The notes under the pieces are model-generated. The model did no database searches, was not told the DNA's origin, and was given only the letters and a program-made list of their open reading frames with translations. A program made the position numbers and the translations under genes. From an uncultured Lachnospiraceae bacterium (GTDB lineage: Bacteria; Bacillota; Clostridia; Lachnospirales; Lachnospiraceae): a DNA stretch of 7,203 nt. Below are positions 1-6,048 of this stretch, one piece after another. The stretch is taken from the NCBI GenBank assembly GCA_902796695.1, contig CADBQE010000023.1, positions 1 to 7,203 on the forward strand, written 5' to 3'. How positions within the stretch are numbered: position 1 is the first letter of the stretch; each line of letters begins with the position of its first letter.

Positions 1-11
1 AACAAGGTGAA

Positions 12-28
12 TTGCTGCGCAGCAGCAA
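12..28. repeat. Perfect 7-bp hairpin with 3-base loop
   Basis: The arms TTGCTGC (12-18) and GCAGCAA (22-28) are exactly complementary around the loop GCA. No T tract follows on either strand, so this is not a standard intrinsic terminator. It may be the end of a structure belonging to the gene left of the window, or an outer part of the repeat element that begins a few bases downstream. The pairing is seen directly; any role is unknown. Confidence 0.5.
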
Positions 29-33
29 GAGAG

Positions 34-141
34 GGCGGCCTGGGCCGTCGGCCCCTACGATGTGATATGGCAAGGCACCAGAGGGATATTTCTCCGTGGC
101 TCCCAGAGGGCTTTCGTAGGGGCCGCTTTGTAAGCGGCCCG
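34..141. repeat. REP-like doublet: two outward-facing GTAGGGGC hairpin units
   Basis: CGGCCCCTACGA (49-60) and TCGTAGGGGCCG (114-125) are a perfect 12-bp inverted repeat separated by 53 bases. Each copy leads outward into a GC hairpin. On the left, GGGCC (42-46) pairs with GGCCC (50-54) around a 3-base loop, next to further GGCC/GGGC words back to about 34. On the right, GGGCCGCTT (120-128) pairs with AAGCGGCCC (132-140) around TGT, nine perfect pairs. The spacer contains an 8-bp direct repeat, CCAGAGGG, at 78-85 and 103-110. The layout resembles paired REP/BIME-type intergenic repeats, and GTAGGGGC-starting hairpins are, from memory, frequent between genes in Oscillospiraceae-like genomes. 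Membership of a genome-wide family is inferred, as only one doublet is visible here. Confidence 0.6.
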
Positions 142-181
142 ATCAGGCGGAACCAAAAAGAACCCTCCCCCCAATGGCCAT

Positions 182-230
182 GCCGGAAGGAAGGCTTCCC
201 CGGCGGCTTCGTCTGAAAGTGTTTTTTTTT
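182..230 (+). terminator. Possible weak terminator of an upstream gene
   Basis: GCCGG (182-186) can pair with CCGGC (200-204), and inside it GGAA (189-192) with TTCC (196-199), leaving two bases bulged (187-188) and the loop GGC. A run of nine T follows at 222-230, but it starts 17 bases after the stem, too far for a textbook intrinsic terminator. The T run is equally well explained as an upstream element of the comM promoter. The rest of 142-231 shows no gene or other signal. Confidence 0.2.
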
Positions 231-260
231 CTTGACATCCGGGGGGCCCCGTGATACAAA
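222..260 (+). promoter_or_regulatory. Strong sigma-A-type promoter of the comM-dprA unit
   Basis: A perfect -35 box TTGACA (232-237) is followed after 17 bases by TACAAA (255-260), a 4 of 6 match to the -10 consensus. A TG at 252-253 gives the TGn extension of an extended -10 promoter. A run of nine T (222-230) sits directly upstream of the -35 box, where an UP element would lie. The spacer is unusually GC-rich and holds the palindrome GGGGCCCC (243-250). Transcription would begin near 267, giving a leader of about 75 bases before the comM start. All boxes are read by eye. Confidence 0.7.
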
Positions 261-279
261 AAATACCGTATGGCGTTGA

Positions 280-315
280 CGGAAATTATTTCCGGCGGCG
301 CTTTTTTTGCGCGCC
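280..315 (+). promoter_or_regulatory. Structured comM leader: two consecutive hairpins
   Basis: CGGAAAT (280-286) and ATTTCCG (288-294) form a 15-base palindrome with one central base. In RNA this would be a 5- to 6-bp hairpin. The second hairpin starts at the base where the first ends: GGC (294-296) plus GCGC (298-301) pairs with GCGC (309-312) plus GCC (313-315), with G297 bulged and a loop of seven T. The second stem ends nine bases before the comM Shine-Dalgarno AAGGAG (324-329), so it could influence ribosome access. It matches no riboswitch or leader that I recognise. Confidence 0.4.
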
Positions 316-340
316 AAAACAGAAAGGAGAACATCGAATT

Positions 341-1870
341 ATGTACAGCCAGGCGAACGGCATGGCTCTTTTCGGCATGGAGGGGATTCCAATCCATGTG
401 GAATGCGACTGCTCCACCGGACTGCCCGAGATGTCGCTGGTGGGATATCTGGGGGCGGAGGTGCGGGAAGCCCGCGACCGGGTCCGCACGGCCCTGAAAA
501 ATACGGGGTATCTGCTGCCGCCGCGGCGCATCACGATCAATCTGGCACCGGCGGATATCCGCAAAGAGGGGACCGCATTTGACCTCGCCATTGCGGCCGC
601 GCTCCTGGACGCTTCGGAGCTGGTGAAACTGGGGCCCTGCCTGGAAACGACCGTATTTATCGGCGAACTGGGGTTGGACGGGCGGCTGATCCCGGTAAAC
701 GGCGTGCTGACCATGGTCGGCGCCGCGAAAGAAGCCGGGTATACCTGCTGCGTGGTTCCGGCGGACAACGGGGCGGAGGGCGCCCTGGTGGAAGGGGTCC
801 GTGTCATAGGCCTTAGGAGCCTGGATCAGCTCCCGCTGCTGGCGGGCGGCAGGATGCCCCCGATCCCCTGCCGCATCCATGAGCTGCTGCAGGAGGAAAA
901 CCGCCGGGAGACGGTGGATTTTGCGGAAGTAAACGGCCAGCGCGCGATCCGGCGCGCGGCGGAGGTCGCGGCGGCGGGGCGCCACAACCTGCTCATGATC
1001 GGCTCCCCCGGCTCGGGCAAGACCATGGCGGCGCGGCGCATCCCCACCATCCTGCCCCGCCTGTCCCTGGAGGAAGCACTGGAAGTTTCGCGCATTTACA
1101 GCATCTGCGGCCTGCTGACGCCGGAGCATCCCCTGATCCTCTCGCGCCCGTTCCGCAGTCCGCACCATACCGTCTCTTCGTTCGCGCTGGTGGGCGGCGG
1201 CCGCGTGCCCCGGCCCGGCGAGATCTCGCTGGCGGATCACGGCGTCCTATTTCTGGACGAACTCCCGGAATTCCAGAAAACGGCGCTGGAATCGCTCCGG
1301 CAGCCCCTGGAGGACCGGGAGGTAAATATCGCGCGGGTGCAGGGCTCTTTCCGCTTCCCCGCGGACGTCATGCTGGTGGCGGCCATGAATCCCTGCCGCT
1401 GCGGGTATTTTCCGGACCGGAACCGCTGCCGCTGTTCGGAAACGGAGGTGAGCAATTATCTCAGACGCATCAGCCGCCCGCTGCTGGACCGGATGGATCT
1501 GTGCGTGGAGGCGCCGCCGCTCGGCTACGGAGAACTGACCGGAAAAACGAAAAATGAAAGCTCCGCGGCAATCCGGGAGCGTGTGGAGGCCGCCAGAGAG
1601 CGGCAGGCGAAGCGGTTTGAGGGCACGGATATTTTATTCAATTCCCGCATGAACCCGCGGCAGGTGAAACAATACTGCGAGCTCAGCCGGGAGCAGGATC
1701 AGTTCCTGAAGCGCGTGTTTGAGCAGAAGGGACTCTCCGCGCGCGCGTATCACCGCATTCTGAAGGTGGCGCGGACCGTCGCGGATCTGCGCGGAGCGGA
1801 CGAGATCGCGCTGGAGGATCTGGCGGAGGCCGTCGGATACCGGGCGCCGGCCGAGAAATTCTGGAGGTAA
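341..1870 (+). CDS. comM: ComM/YifB-family AAA+ ATPase (Mg chelatase-like)
   Basis: This is a 509-residue ComM/YifB protein of normal family length. ComM is a hexameric AAA+ helicase that promotes branch migration when incoming single-stranded DNA is integrated during natural transformation; the function here is by family. The N-terminal ChlI-like domain covers about residues 1-180 (PGLP-like TGLPEMSLVG, then INLAPADIRKEG). The AAA+ core has Walker A GSPGSGKT (221-228), the family motif FRSPHHTVS (271-279), and Walker B with GVLFLDELPE (301-310). A probable zinc-binding Cys set is C352, C354, C363 and C365. The C-terminal Mg-chelatase helical domain runs from about 395 to the end, including SARAYHRILKVARTIADL-like sequence. 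ATG 341 is chosen because the protein then begins exactly like family members and AAGGAG lies 11 bases upstream. A longer GTG reading from 251 would begin inside the promoter -10. The gene is first in a tight unit with dprA. Confidence 0.95.
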   Translation: MYSQANGMALFGMEGIPIHVECDCSTGLPEMSLVGYLGAEVREARDRVRTALKNTGYLLPPRRITINLAPADIRKEGTAFDLAIAAALLDASELVKLGPCLETTVFIGELGLDGRLIPVNGVLTMVGAAKEAGYTCCVVPADNGAEGALVEGVRVIGLRSLDQLPLLAGGRMPPIPCRIHELLQEENRRETVDFAEVNGQRAIRRAAEVAAAGRHNLLMIGSPGSGKTMAARRIPTILPRLSLEEALEVSRIYSICGLLTPEHPLILSRPFRSPHHTVSSFALVGGGRVPRPGEISLADHGVLFLDELPEFQKTALESLRQPLEDREVNIARVQGSFRFPADVMLVAAMNPCRCGYFPDRNRCRCSETEVSNYLRRISRPLLDRMDLCVEAPPLGYGELTGKTKNESSAAIRERVEAARERQAKRFEGTDILFNSRMNPRQVKQYCELSREQDQFLKRVFEQKGLSARAYHRILKVARTVADLRGADEIALEDLAEAVGYRAPAEKFWR

Positions 1871-1873
1871 GAG

Positions 1874-2992
1874 ATGGAAAGACGGGATTATCTGTATTTC
1901 CTGGCATCGCTGCCGGAGGCTTCGCCGCTGCTGCTTAAACGCCTGCTGGGCCTGTACGGGGATCCGGAAACCGTATTCCGGCAGGACAGACTGCCGGTGT
2001 CCGCGCAGCGCCAGGAGGCGGTGGATGCAACAAAAAAACGCCTGCCGGAGATCCTGAAGGCGCGGGATGAGGCGGAGAAGGCGGGGATCCGCTGGATCTC
2101 CTGCGAGGACGCGGACTATCCGCCCCGGCTCGCGGCTCTGGGCGATGCGCCGCTCGGCATTTTTATAAAAGGAAGAATCCCTCCCGCGGAAACGCCATCC
2201 GCCGGCATTATCGGCGCGCGGAACTGCACACCCTACGGCCGCATGATGGCGGAGCGGTTCGGAGGAGAGCTCGGCGCGCAGGGGATCGCCGTGATCAGCG
2301 GCATGGCACGCGGCATCGACGGCTGCGCGCAACTGGCGGCCCTGGAACGCGGCGGCATCTCCGCCGCAGTGCTGGGCTGCGGCGCGGACATCTGCTATCC
2401 GCGCGGAAATCAGAAACTGTACGATCTGCTGGCGGAGCGGGGCGGGCTGCTGACGGAATATCCGCCGGGGACGCCGCCGCTGCCGCATCATTTCCCGCTG
2501 CGGAACCGCCTGATCGCGGCTCTGTCGGACGTCCTGCTGGTGATCGAGGCGCGGGAGAAGAGCGGTTCCCAGATCACCGTGGATCAGGCACTGGAGCAGG
2601 GCAAGGAGATCCTCGCGCTGCCCGGCCGTGTGGGCGATCCGCTGTCCGCGGGCTGTCTGAAACTGATCGGCCAGGGCGCCGGAGTCCTGACCTGCTGCGG
2701 CGATGTCTACGAGTCGCTGGGCCTGGACCCCGCCCGCGGAGCCGGCCCTCATCCCGGACCCGCAGACGGATCCGCCGCCGGGCCGGACCCCGGCTTTTCG
2801 CCAAACGGCGGGGATCTTCCCGCTCCCTTAAAGCAGATCTGGCGCCATATGGGGACCGACCCCGTCCATGTGGAAGAACTCCTGGCCCTGGAAGCAGACC
2901 TGACAATGGGCGACCTCTCCCTGCGCCTTCTCGAACTCGAATCCCGCGGCTACATCCGCCAGACCCCCGGCGGCGGGTACATGAAACGCTGA
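1874..2992 (+). CDS. dprA: DNA processing protein DprA (Smf)
   Basis: DprA binds incoming single-stranded DNA in the cytoplasm, protects it and loads RecA during natural transformation; it is also common in species not known to be competent. The 372-residue product is complete. A short N-terminal helical region (about 1-60) precedes the Rossmann-like DprA core, with GARNCTPYG (114-122), SGMARGID (142-149), FPLRNRLIAALS (207-218) and the KSGSQIT...ALPG segment (229-251). A Pro/Gly/Ala-rich linker (about 284-316) leads to a C-terminal winged-helix domain (about 318-372) typical of the DprA C terminus. Only three bases separate the comM stop from this ATG, and its Shine-Dalgarno GGAGG (1863-1867) lies inside the last codons of comM, so translational coupling is likely. 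The next gene is convergent, so the unit appears to end here. Confidence 0.96.
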   Translation: MERRDYLYFLASLPEASPLLLKRLLGLYGDPETVFRQDRLPVSAQRQEAVDATKKRLPEILKARDEAEKAGIRWISCEDADYPPRLAALGDAPLGIFIKGRIPPAETPSAGIIGARNCTPYGRMMAERFGGELGAQGIAVISGMARGIDGCAQLAALERGGISAAVLGCGADICYPRGNQKLYDLLAERGGLLTEYPPGTPPLPHHFPLRNRLIAALSDVLLVIEAREKSGSQITVDQALEQGKEILALPGRVGDPLSAGCLKLIGQGAGVLTCCGDVYESLGLDPARGAGPHPGPADGSAAGPDPGFSPNGGDLPAPLKQIWRHMGTDPVHVEELLALEADLTMGDLSLRLLELESRGYIRQTPGGGYMKR

Positions 2993-3028
2993 AACAGGGG
3001 CGTCCCCAAAGCGGTCCTGCGGAGCCGG

Positions 3029-3838
3029 TCAGGGGCGGGAAGCGAGCTTTTCGCGGATGGTGTCGGGGGAGAGGAGGTAGGTCAGGTCTTCGGGCTTGTC
3101 GAGGGTGACGGAGCCGATCAGCTTTTTGGCACGGCGCATGAAGTCTTCGCGCTCATCGTAGGTCTCGAAGCAGGCGGCGCGCTCGATGGGCTGAATGTCC
3201 ATGCGGGGCCAGAGGGATTTGGCCTGCTCGGCCAGCACCAGCAGCAGGCCGTCGCGGACGCGGCGCAGCTCGGCGGCGGGGGCGTCCAGAGGCGTGTTGC
3301 CTTCGGCTTCGCGCTCTTTAAGAAGCCGCGCCAGACGGTCGCGCAGCTCGGTCTTCTTTTTCAGGACGGGCCCGGTCAGCAGTCCGCCCGGATCGGGCAG
3401 AATGAAGCTGCGGACGGGCAGCCCGCAGGCGTCGTCAAATTCTGCGCTCATGCCGGTCAGGCAGAAGGGCATGAGAAGAGCCGGCTCCTGCGCATAAAGC
3501 GCCCGCAACGCGGGACTTTCCGCAAGGCAGCGCTCCAGGTCCATAGGCTCTTCGGAAAAGGCCGCTTTCCCGGAAAGCCGGAAGCTGAATCCGGTTTCCG
3601 GATCGCACAGCCCGAGCTGGCACGCGGGCGCCAGGCTCAGCTCCGCGTAAAGCAGCGTATTTTTGGCGGCGGCAAACCACAGCGCGCCGTCCCGCTCGAA
3701 CAGCGGCCGGATCGGATGCACTGCGGGCAGCTTGTCCAGACCGCGCGTCCCGATCATCAGGACCGGCGCTTCCCTCAAAAGCGCCATGACGGAGGCGGCA
3801 TCCTCCGTGAAATCTCGAATCATCCGGTCTGAAATCAT
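3029..3838 (-). CDS. Pyridoxamine 5'-phosphate oxidase-like (split-barrel) protein with unknown C-terminal domain
   Basis: The 269-residue product has an N-terminal region (about 1-150) that reads like the flavin-binding split barrel of the PNPOx-like superfamily: a leading helix, then a strand with APVLMIGTRG (24-33), PAVHPIRPLFERDGALWFAA (38-57), KNTLLYAEL (59-67) and a CQLGL strand (73-77). Members bind FMN, F420 or haem, or act on pyridoxal-type ligands; the ligand here is not evident. The remaining ~120 residues are charged and helical, with KKKTELRDRLARLLKEREAE (160-179) and a C-terminal FETYDEREDFMRRAKKLIGS segment, and I recognise no family in them. ATG 3838 is chosen because AGGAGG (3848-3853) sits nine bases upstream. 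A longer reading starts at TTG 3934, which is the -35 box itself. There is no signal peptide or membrane segment, so it is probably cytosolic. It has its own promoter, divergent from topA. Confidence 0.75.
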   Translation of the reverse strand: MISDRMIRDFTEDAASVMALLREAPVLMIGTRGLDKLPAVHPIRPLFERDGALWFAAAKNTLLYAELSLAPACQLGLCDPETGFSFRLSGKAAFSEEPMDLERCLAESPALRALYAQEPALLMPFCLTGMSAEFDDACGLPVRSFILPDPGGLLTGPVLKKKTELRDRLARLLKEREAEGNTPLDAPAAELRRVRDGLLLVLAEQAKSLWPRMDIQPIERAACFETYDEREDFMRRAKKLIGSVTLDKPEDLTYLLSPDTIREKLASRP

Positions 3839-3847
3839 GCAGCCGGT

Positions 3848-3853
3848 CCTCCT
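3848..3853 (-). promoter_or_regulatory. Shine-Dalgarno fixing the start of the flavin-fold gene
   Basis: On the minus strand this reads AGGAGG, nine bases before ATG 3838. It is the only strong ribosome site upstream of the conserved part of the protein. It rules against the upstream in-frame candidates at 3907 and 3934, which lie in the promoter boxes. Confidence 0.8.
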
Positions 3854-3905
3854 GTTCCGGCGCGGGACGGGGTCGCATACCGGCCCCGCGCCCTGGTATG
3901 CCTCC

Positions 3906-3934
3906 ATTATAGAGGCGGGGAAGGGTGCGGTCAA
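3906..3934 (-). promoter_or_regulatory. Promoter of the flavin-fold gene, divergent from topA
   Basis: Reading the minus strand, TTGACC (3934-3929) is followed after exactly 17 bases by a perfect TATAAT (3911-3906). Transcription should start near 3899, giving a leader of about 60 bases before ATG 3838. The A tract at 3939-3944 lies just upstream of the -35 box and is shared with the topA promoter. This is one of the best consensus matches in the window. Confidence 0.8.
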
Positions 3935-3948
3935 CGCGAAAAAACCGC

Positions 3949-3977
3949 TTGCATATTTCCCGGTTATCGGCTATTAT
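3949..3977 (+). promoter_or_regulatory. Promoter of topA (and probably the downstream reductase)
   Basis: TTGCAT (3949-3954) and TATTAT (3972-3977) are separated by 17 bases, with 4 of 6 and 5 of 6 consensus matches. Transcription would begin near 3984, about 48 bases before the topA start. The -35 box lies only 14 bases from the -35 box of the divergent gene, so two RNA polymerases could hardly bind at once. Confidence 0.7.
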
Positions 3978-4021
3978 CGAAACTTGTCAGTATGCGACAG
4001 ATAAAAAACAGACAAACGGAT

Positions 4022-4027
4022 GGGAGG
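4022..4027 (+). promoter_or_regulatory. Shine-Dalgarno deciding the topA start
   Basis: GGGAGG lies four bases before ATG 4032. The alternative ATG at 4020 overlaps the front of this site and has no ribosome site of its own. The spacing of four is short but workable, and only the 4032 start gives the usual TopA opening (M-A-x-x-hydrophobic-IVESP). Confidence 0.7.
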
Positions 4028-4031
4028 AACC

Positions 4032-5993
4032 ATGGCAGGACATCCTTTAATAATAGTAGAATCACCCACCAAGGAACATACGATCAAACGCTTCCTGGGG
4101 TCGGGCTACAGCGTAAAAGCCTCGGGCGGCCACCTGCGCGATCTGCCCAAGAGCCGCATGGGCGTGGACACGGAGCACGACTACGAACCGGAGTACATCT
4201 CCATCCGCGGCAAGGGCGACGTGATCAAAGCCTTAAAAGCGGAGGCCAAAAAAGCCACCAAGGTCTATCTCGCAACGGACCCGGACCGCGAAGGCGAAGC
4301 CATCGCCTGGCATCTGGCTTTTCTTCTTAAGGATATCAACCCGAAACTGTACCGCATCACATTCAATGAAATCACGAAGGACGCCGTAAAAGCCGCGCTG
4401 GCTGCCCCCCGGGAGAGCGATACGGAACTGGTGGATGCGCAGCAGGCGCGCCGCGTGCTGGACCGCGTGGCCGGCTACTCCGTGAGCCCGCTGCTGTGGA
4501 AGAAGATCAAGCGCGGCCTGTCCGCCGGCCGCGTGCAGTCCTCCACCCTGAACATGGTCGTGACCAGGGACCGGGAAATCGACGCGTTCGAGCCGGAAGA
4601 ATACTGGACGCTGGAAGCCTCCCTGACCGTGGAAGGCCGCAAAGCCCCGCTCGTTCTGCAGTATGACAACAAGCCCCACGCCTTAAAATCCGAAACCGAA
4701 ACGCGGGATCTGATCCGCAGCCTGGAAGGCCGCCCCTTTGTCATCTGCTCCTTAAACAGCACGCGCAAGCATGTGAAGGCGCCCAACCCCTTCACCACCA
4801 GCACGATGCAGCAGGAAGCCTCCCGGATCCTGGGCTTTTCCCCGTCCAAGACCATGCGGGTGGCCCAGACCCTGTATGAAGGCGTCAAGCTGGCGGAAGG
4901 CACCGTCGGCCTGATCACGTATTTAAGAACGGACAGCACGCGCATCGGCACGGAAGCGGACGCCGCCGCCCGGGCCTATCTGACCGCGGCTTACGGCGCG
5001 GAATATCTGGGCAAGGGCGCTTCGGCCGCCAGAAAAACGGAGCGCATCCAGGACGCGCATGAAGCGATCCGTCCCACCTCCATCGAGCGGACACCGGAAA
5101 AACTGAAGGATCAGATGGGCCGTGACGAATGGCGTCTTTACCAGCTGATCTGGAACCGCTTCGCGGCCAGCCGCATGGCGGACTATACCTATGACGCGGT
5201 CTCCCTGACCGCCGCCTGCGGCGACGCGCTGTTCAAAGCCTCCGCGCAGACCCCCGTCTTTATGGGCTACCGCCTCCTTTACAACCATGAGGATAAACAG
5301 AAAGCGGACAAAAACCTGGCCGGCATCACGCAGGACAGCATCCTGACGGATCCCCGCTTCGCCCCGGAACAGCACTTCACCCAGCCGCCGGCGCATTATA
5401 CGGAGGCTTCCCTGGTGCAGAGCATGGAAGCCGCCGGCATCGGCCGCCCTTCCACCTATGCGCCCACGCTGGCCACGCTGATGGAGCGCCACTACGTGAG
5501 CCGCAAGGGCAAAAACGTGATCTCCACCGACCTGGGCCGGGCCGTGGACGACATGATCGTGAAGACCGTCCCCATGCTGGCGGACAGAAATTTCACCGCG
5601 GAAATGGAGACCCGCCTGGACAAAGTGGCCGAAGGCGAAGAGGACTGGAAGGAACTGCTCCGCAGCTTCTATCCGCCTTTTAAGGAAAAACTGGACACCG
5701 CCATGGAAGAACTGGAGCGCGTGCAGGTGAAGGACGAAGAATCCGATGAGATCTGCGAGCTCTGCGGCCGCCGCATGGTCATCAAATACGGCCGCCACGG
5801 CAAATTCCTGGCCTGCCCCGGCTTCCCGGAATGCAAAAACACGAAGCCCTTCCTGGAGACCGCGGACGTGCCCTGCCCGAACTGCGGCAGCCGCCTGATC
5901 CTGCGCCGCACCGCCAAGGGGCGCCGTTTCTATGCGTGTGAGAACAAGGAATGCGGCTTTATGAGCTGGAATAAGCCGAAGGCACAGACCTGA
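4032..5993 (+). CDS. topA: DNA topoisomerase I (type IA)
   Basis: TopA relaxes negative supercoils by transient single-strand cleavage through a 5'-phosphotyrosine bond and counterbalances gyrase. From ATG 4032 the protein has 653 residues. The Toprim domain opens with IIVESPTK (catalytic E10) and carries the metal-binding acidic triad D83, D85 and E87 in ATDPDREGEA. The type IA core contains LSAGRVQSS (163-171), the active-site tyrosine Y297 in GLITYLRTDSTRI, and HEAIRPTS (343-350). GIGRPSTYAPTL (469-480) is a further conserved core motif. Two four-cysteine zinc ribbons close the protein: C575/C578/C595/C601 and C615/C618/C636/C641. Many Firmicutes enzymes are slightly longer, so this C terminus is on the compact side, but nothing essential is missing. 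In many Firmicutes topA directly follows dprA; here a divergent gene lies between them and topA has its own promoter. Confidence 0.98.
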   Translation: MAGHPLIIVESPTKEHTIKRFLGSGYSVKASGGHLRDLPKSRMGVDTEHDYEPEYISIRGKGDVIKALKAEAKKATKVYLATDPDREGEAIAWHLAFLLKDINPKLYRITFNEITKDAVKAALAAPRESDTELVDAQQARRVLDRVAGYSVSPLLWKKIKRGLSAGRVQSSTLNMVVTRDREIDAFEPEEYWTLEASLTVEGRKAPLVLQYDNKPHALKSETETRDLIRSLEGRPFVICSLNSTRKHVKAPNPFTTSTMQQEASRILGFSPSKTMRVAQTLYEGVKLAEGTVGLITYLRTDSTRIGTEADAAARAYLTAAYGAEYLGKGASAARKTERIQDAHEAIRPTSIERTPEKLKDQMGRDEWRLYQLIWNRFAASRMADYTYDAVSLTAACGDALFKASAQTPVFMGYRLLYNHEDKQKADKNLAGITQDSILTDPRFAPEQHFTQPPAHYTEASLVQSMEAAGIGRPSTYAPTLATLMERHYVSRKGKNVISTDLGRAVDDMIVKTVPMLADRNFTAEMETRLDKVAEGEEDWKELLRSFYPPFKEKLDTAMEELERVQVKDEESDEICELCGRRMVIKYGRHGKFLACPGFPECKNTKPFLETADVPCPNCGSRLILRRTAKGRRFYACENKECGFMSWNKPKAQT

Positions 5994-5997
5994 AGCC

Positions 5998-6015
5998 GCG
6001 CCGCCCGCCCGGCGC
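5998..6015 (+). other. GC-only hairpin between topA and the reductase gene
   Basis: GCGCCG (5998-6003) and CGGCGC (6010-6015) form a perfect six-pair stem around a 6-base loop, just after the topA stop. ATCAAACAATT follows and there is no T run, so it does not look like an efficient intrinsic terminator. It could protect the topA mRNA end or reduce read-through into the next gene. I see no promoter in the rest of the 55-base gap. Confidence 0.4.
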
Positions 6016-6048
6016 ATCAAACAATTACCGGAAAAGAAGGAACCCCCT

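Noticed and set aside
7..216. Plus-strand open frame of 69 codons in the upstream region
   Set aside because: It runs straight through the hairpin repeats, has no ribosome site and its composition reflects the repeats.
251..340. Upstream GTG start for comM adding 30 residues
   Set aside because: The GTG overlaps the extended -10 motif, the added residues are not family-like, and ATG 341 has AAGGAG upstream.
261..340. comM leader as a known riboswitch or T-box
   Set aside because: No T-box sequence, conserved aptamer core or terminator pair is visible; only two local hairpins.
143..1240. Long minus-strand open frame opposite comM (365 codons)
   Set aside because: Its translation is rich in Arg, Gln, Ala and His with no recognisable motif, and it lies antisense to a certain gene; long antisense frames are expected in GC-rich coding DNA.
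1634..2752. Minus-strand open frame of 372 codons opposite the comM end and dprA
   Set aside because: Low-information Arg/Gln/Ala-rich translation and full overlap with two certain genes.
2997..3008. GGGG-CGT-CCCC stem after dprA as a terminator
   Set aside because: Only four pairs and no T tract follows.
3839..3934. TTG start at 3934 adding 32 residues to the flavin-fold protein
   Set aside because: The TTG is the first half of the -35 box and the stretch includes the -10 box, so it would not be in the mRNA; ATG 3838 has an AGGAGG site.
3984..3998. TGTC...GACA inverted repeat near the topA transcription start as an operator
   Set aside because: The arms are only 4 bp with no symmetric extension, too short to distinguish from chance.
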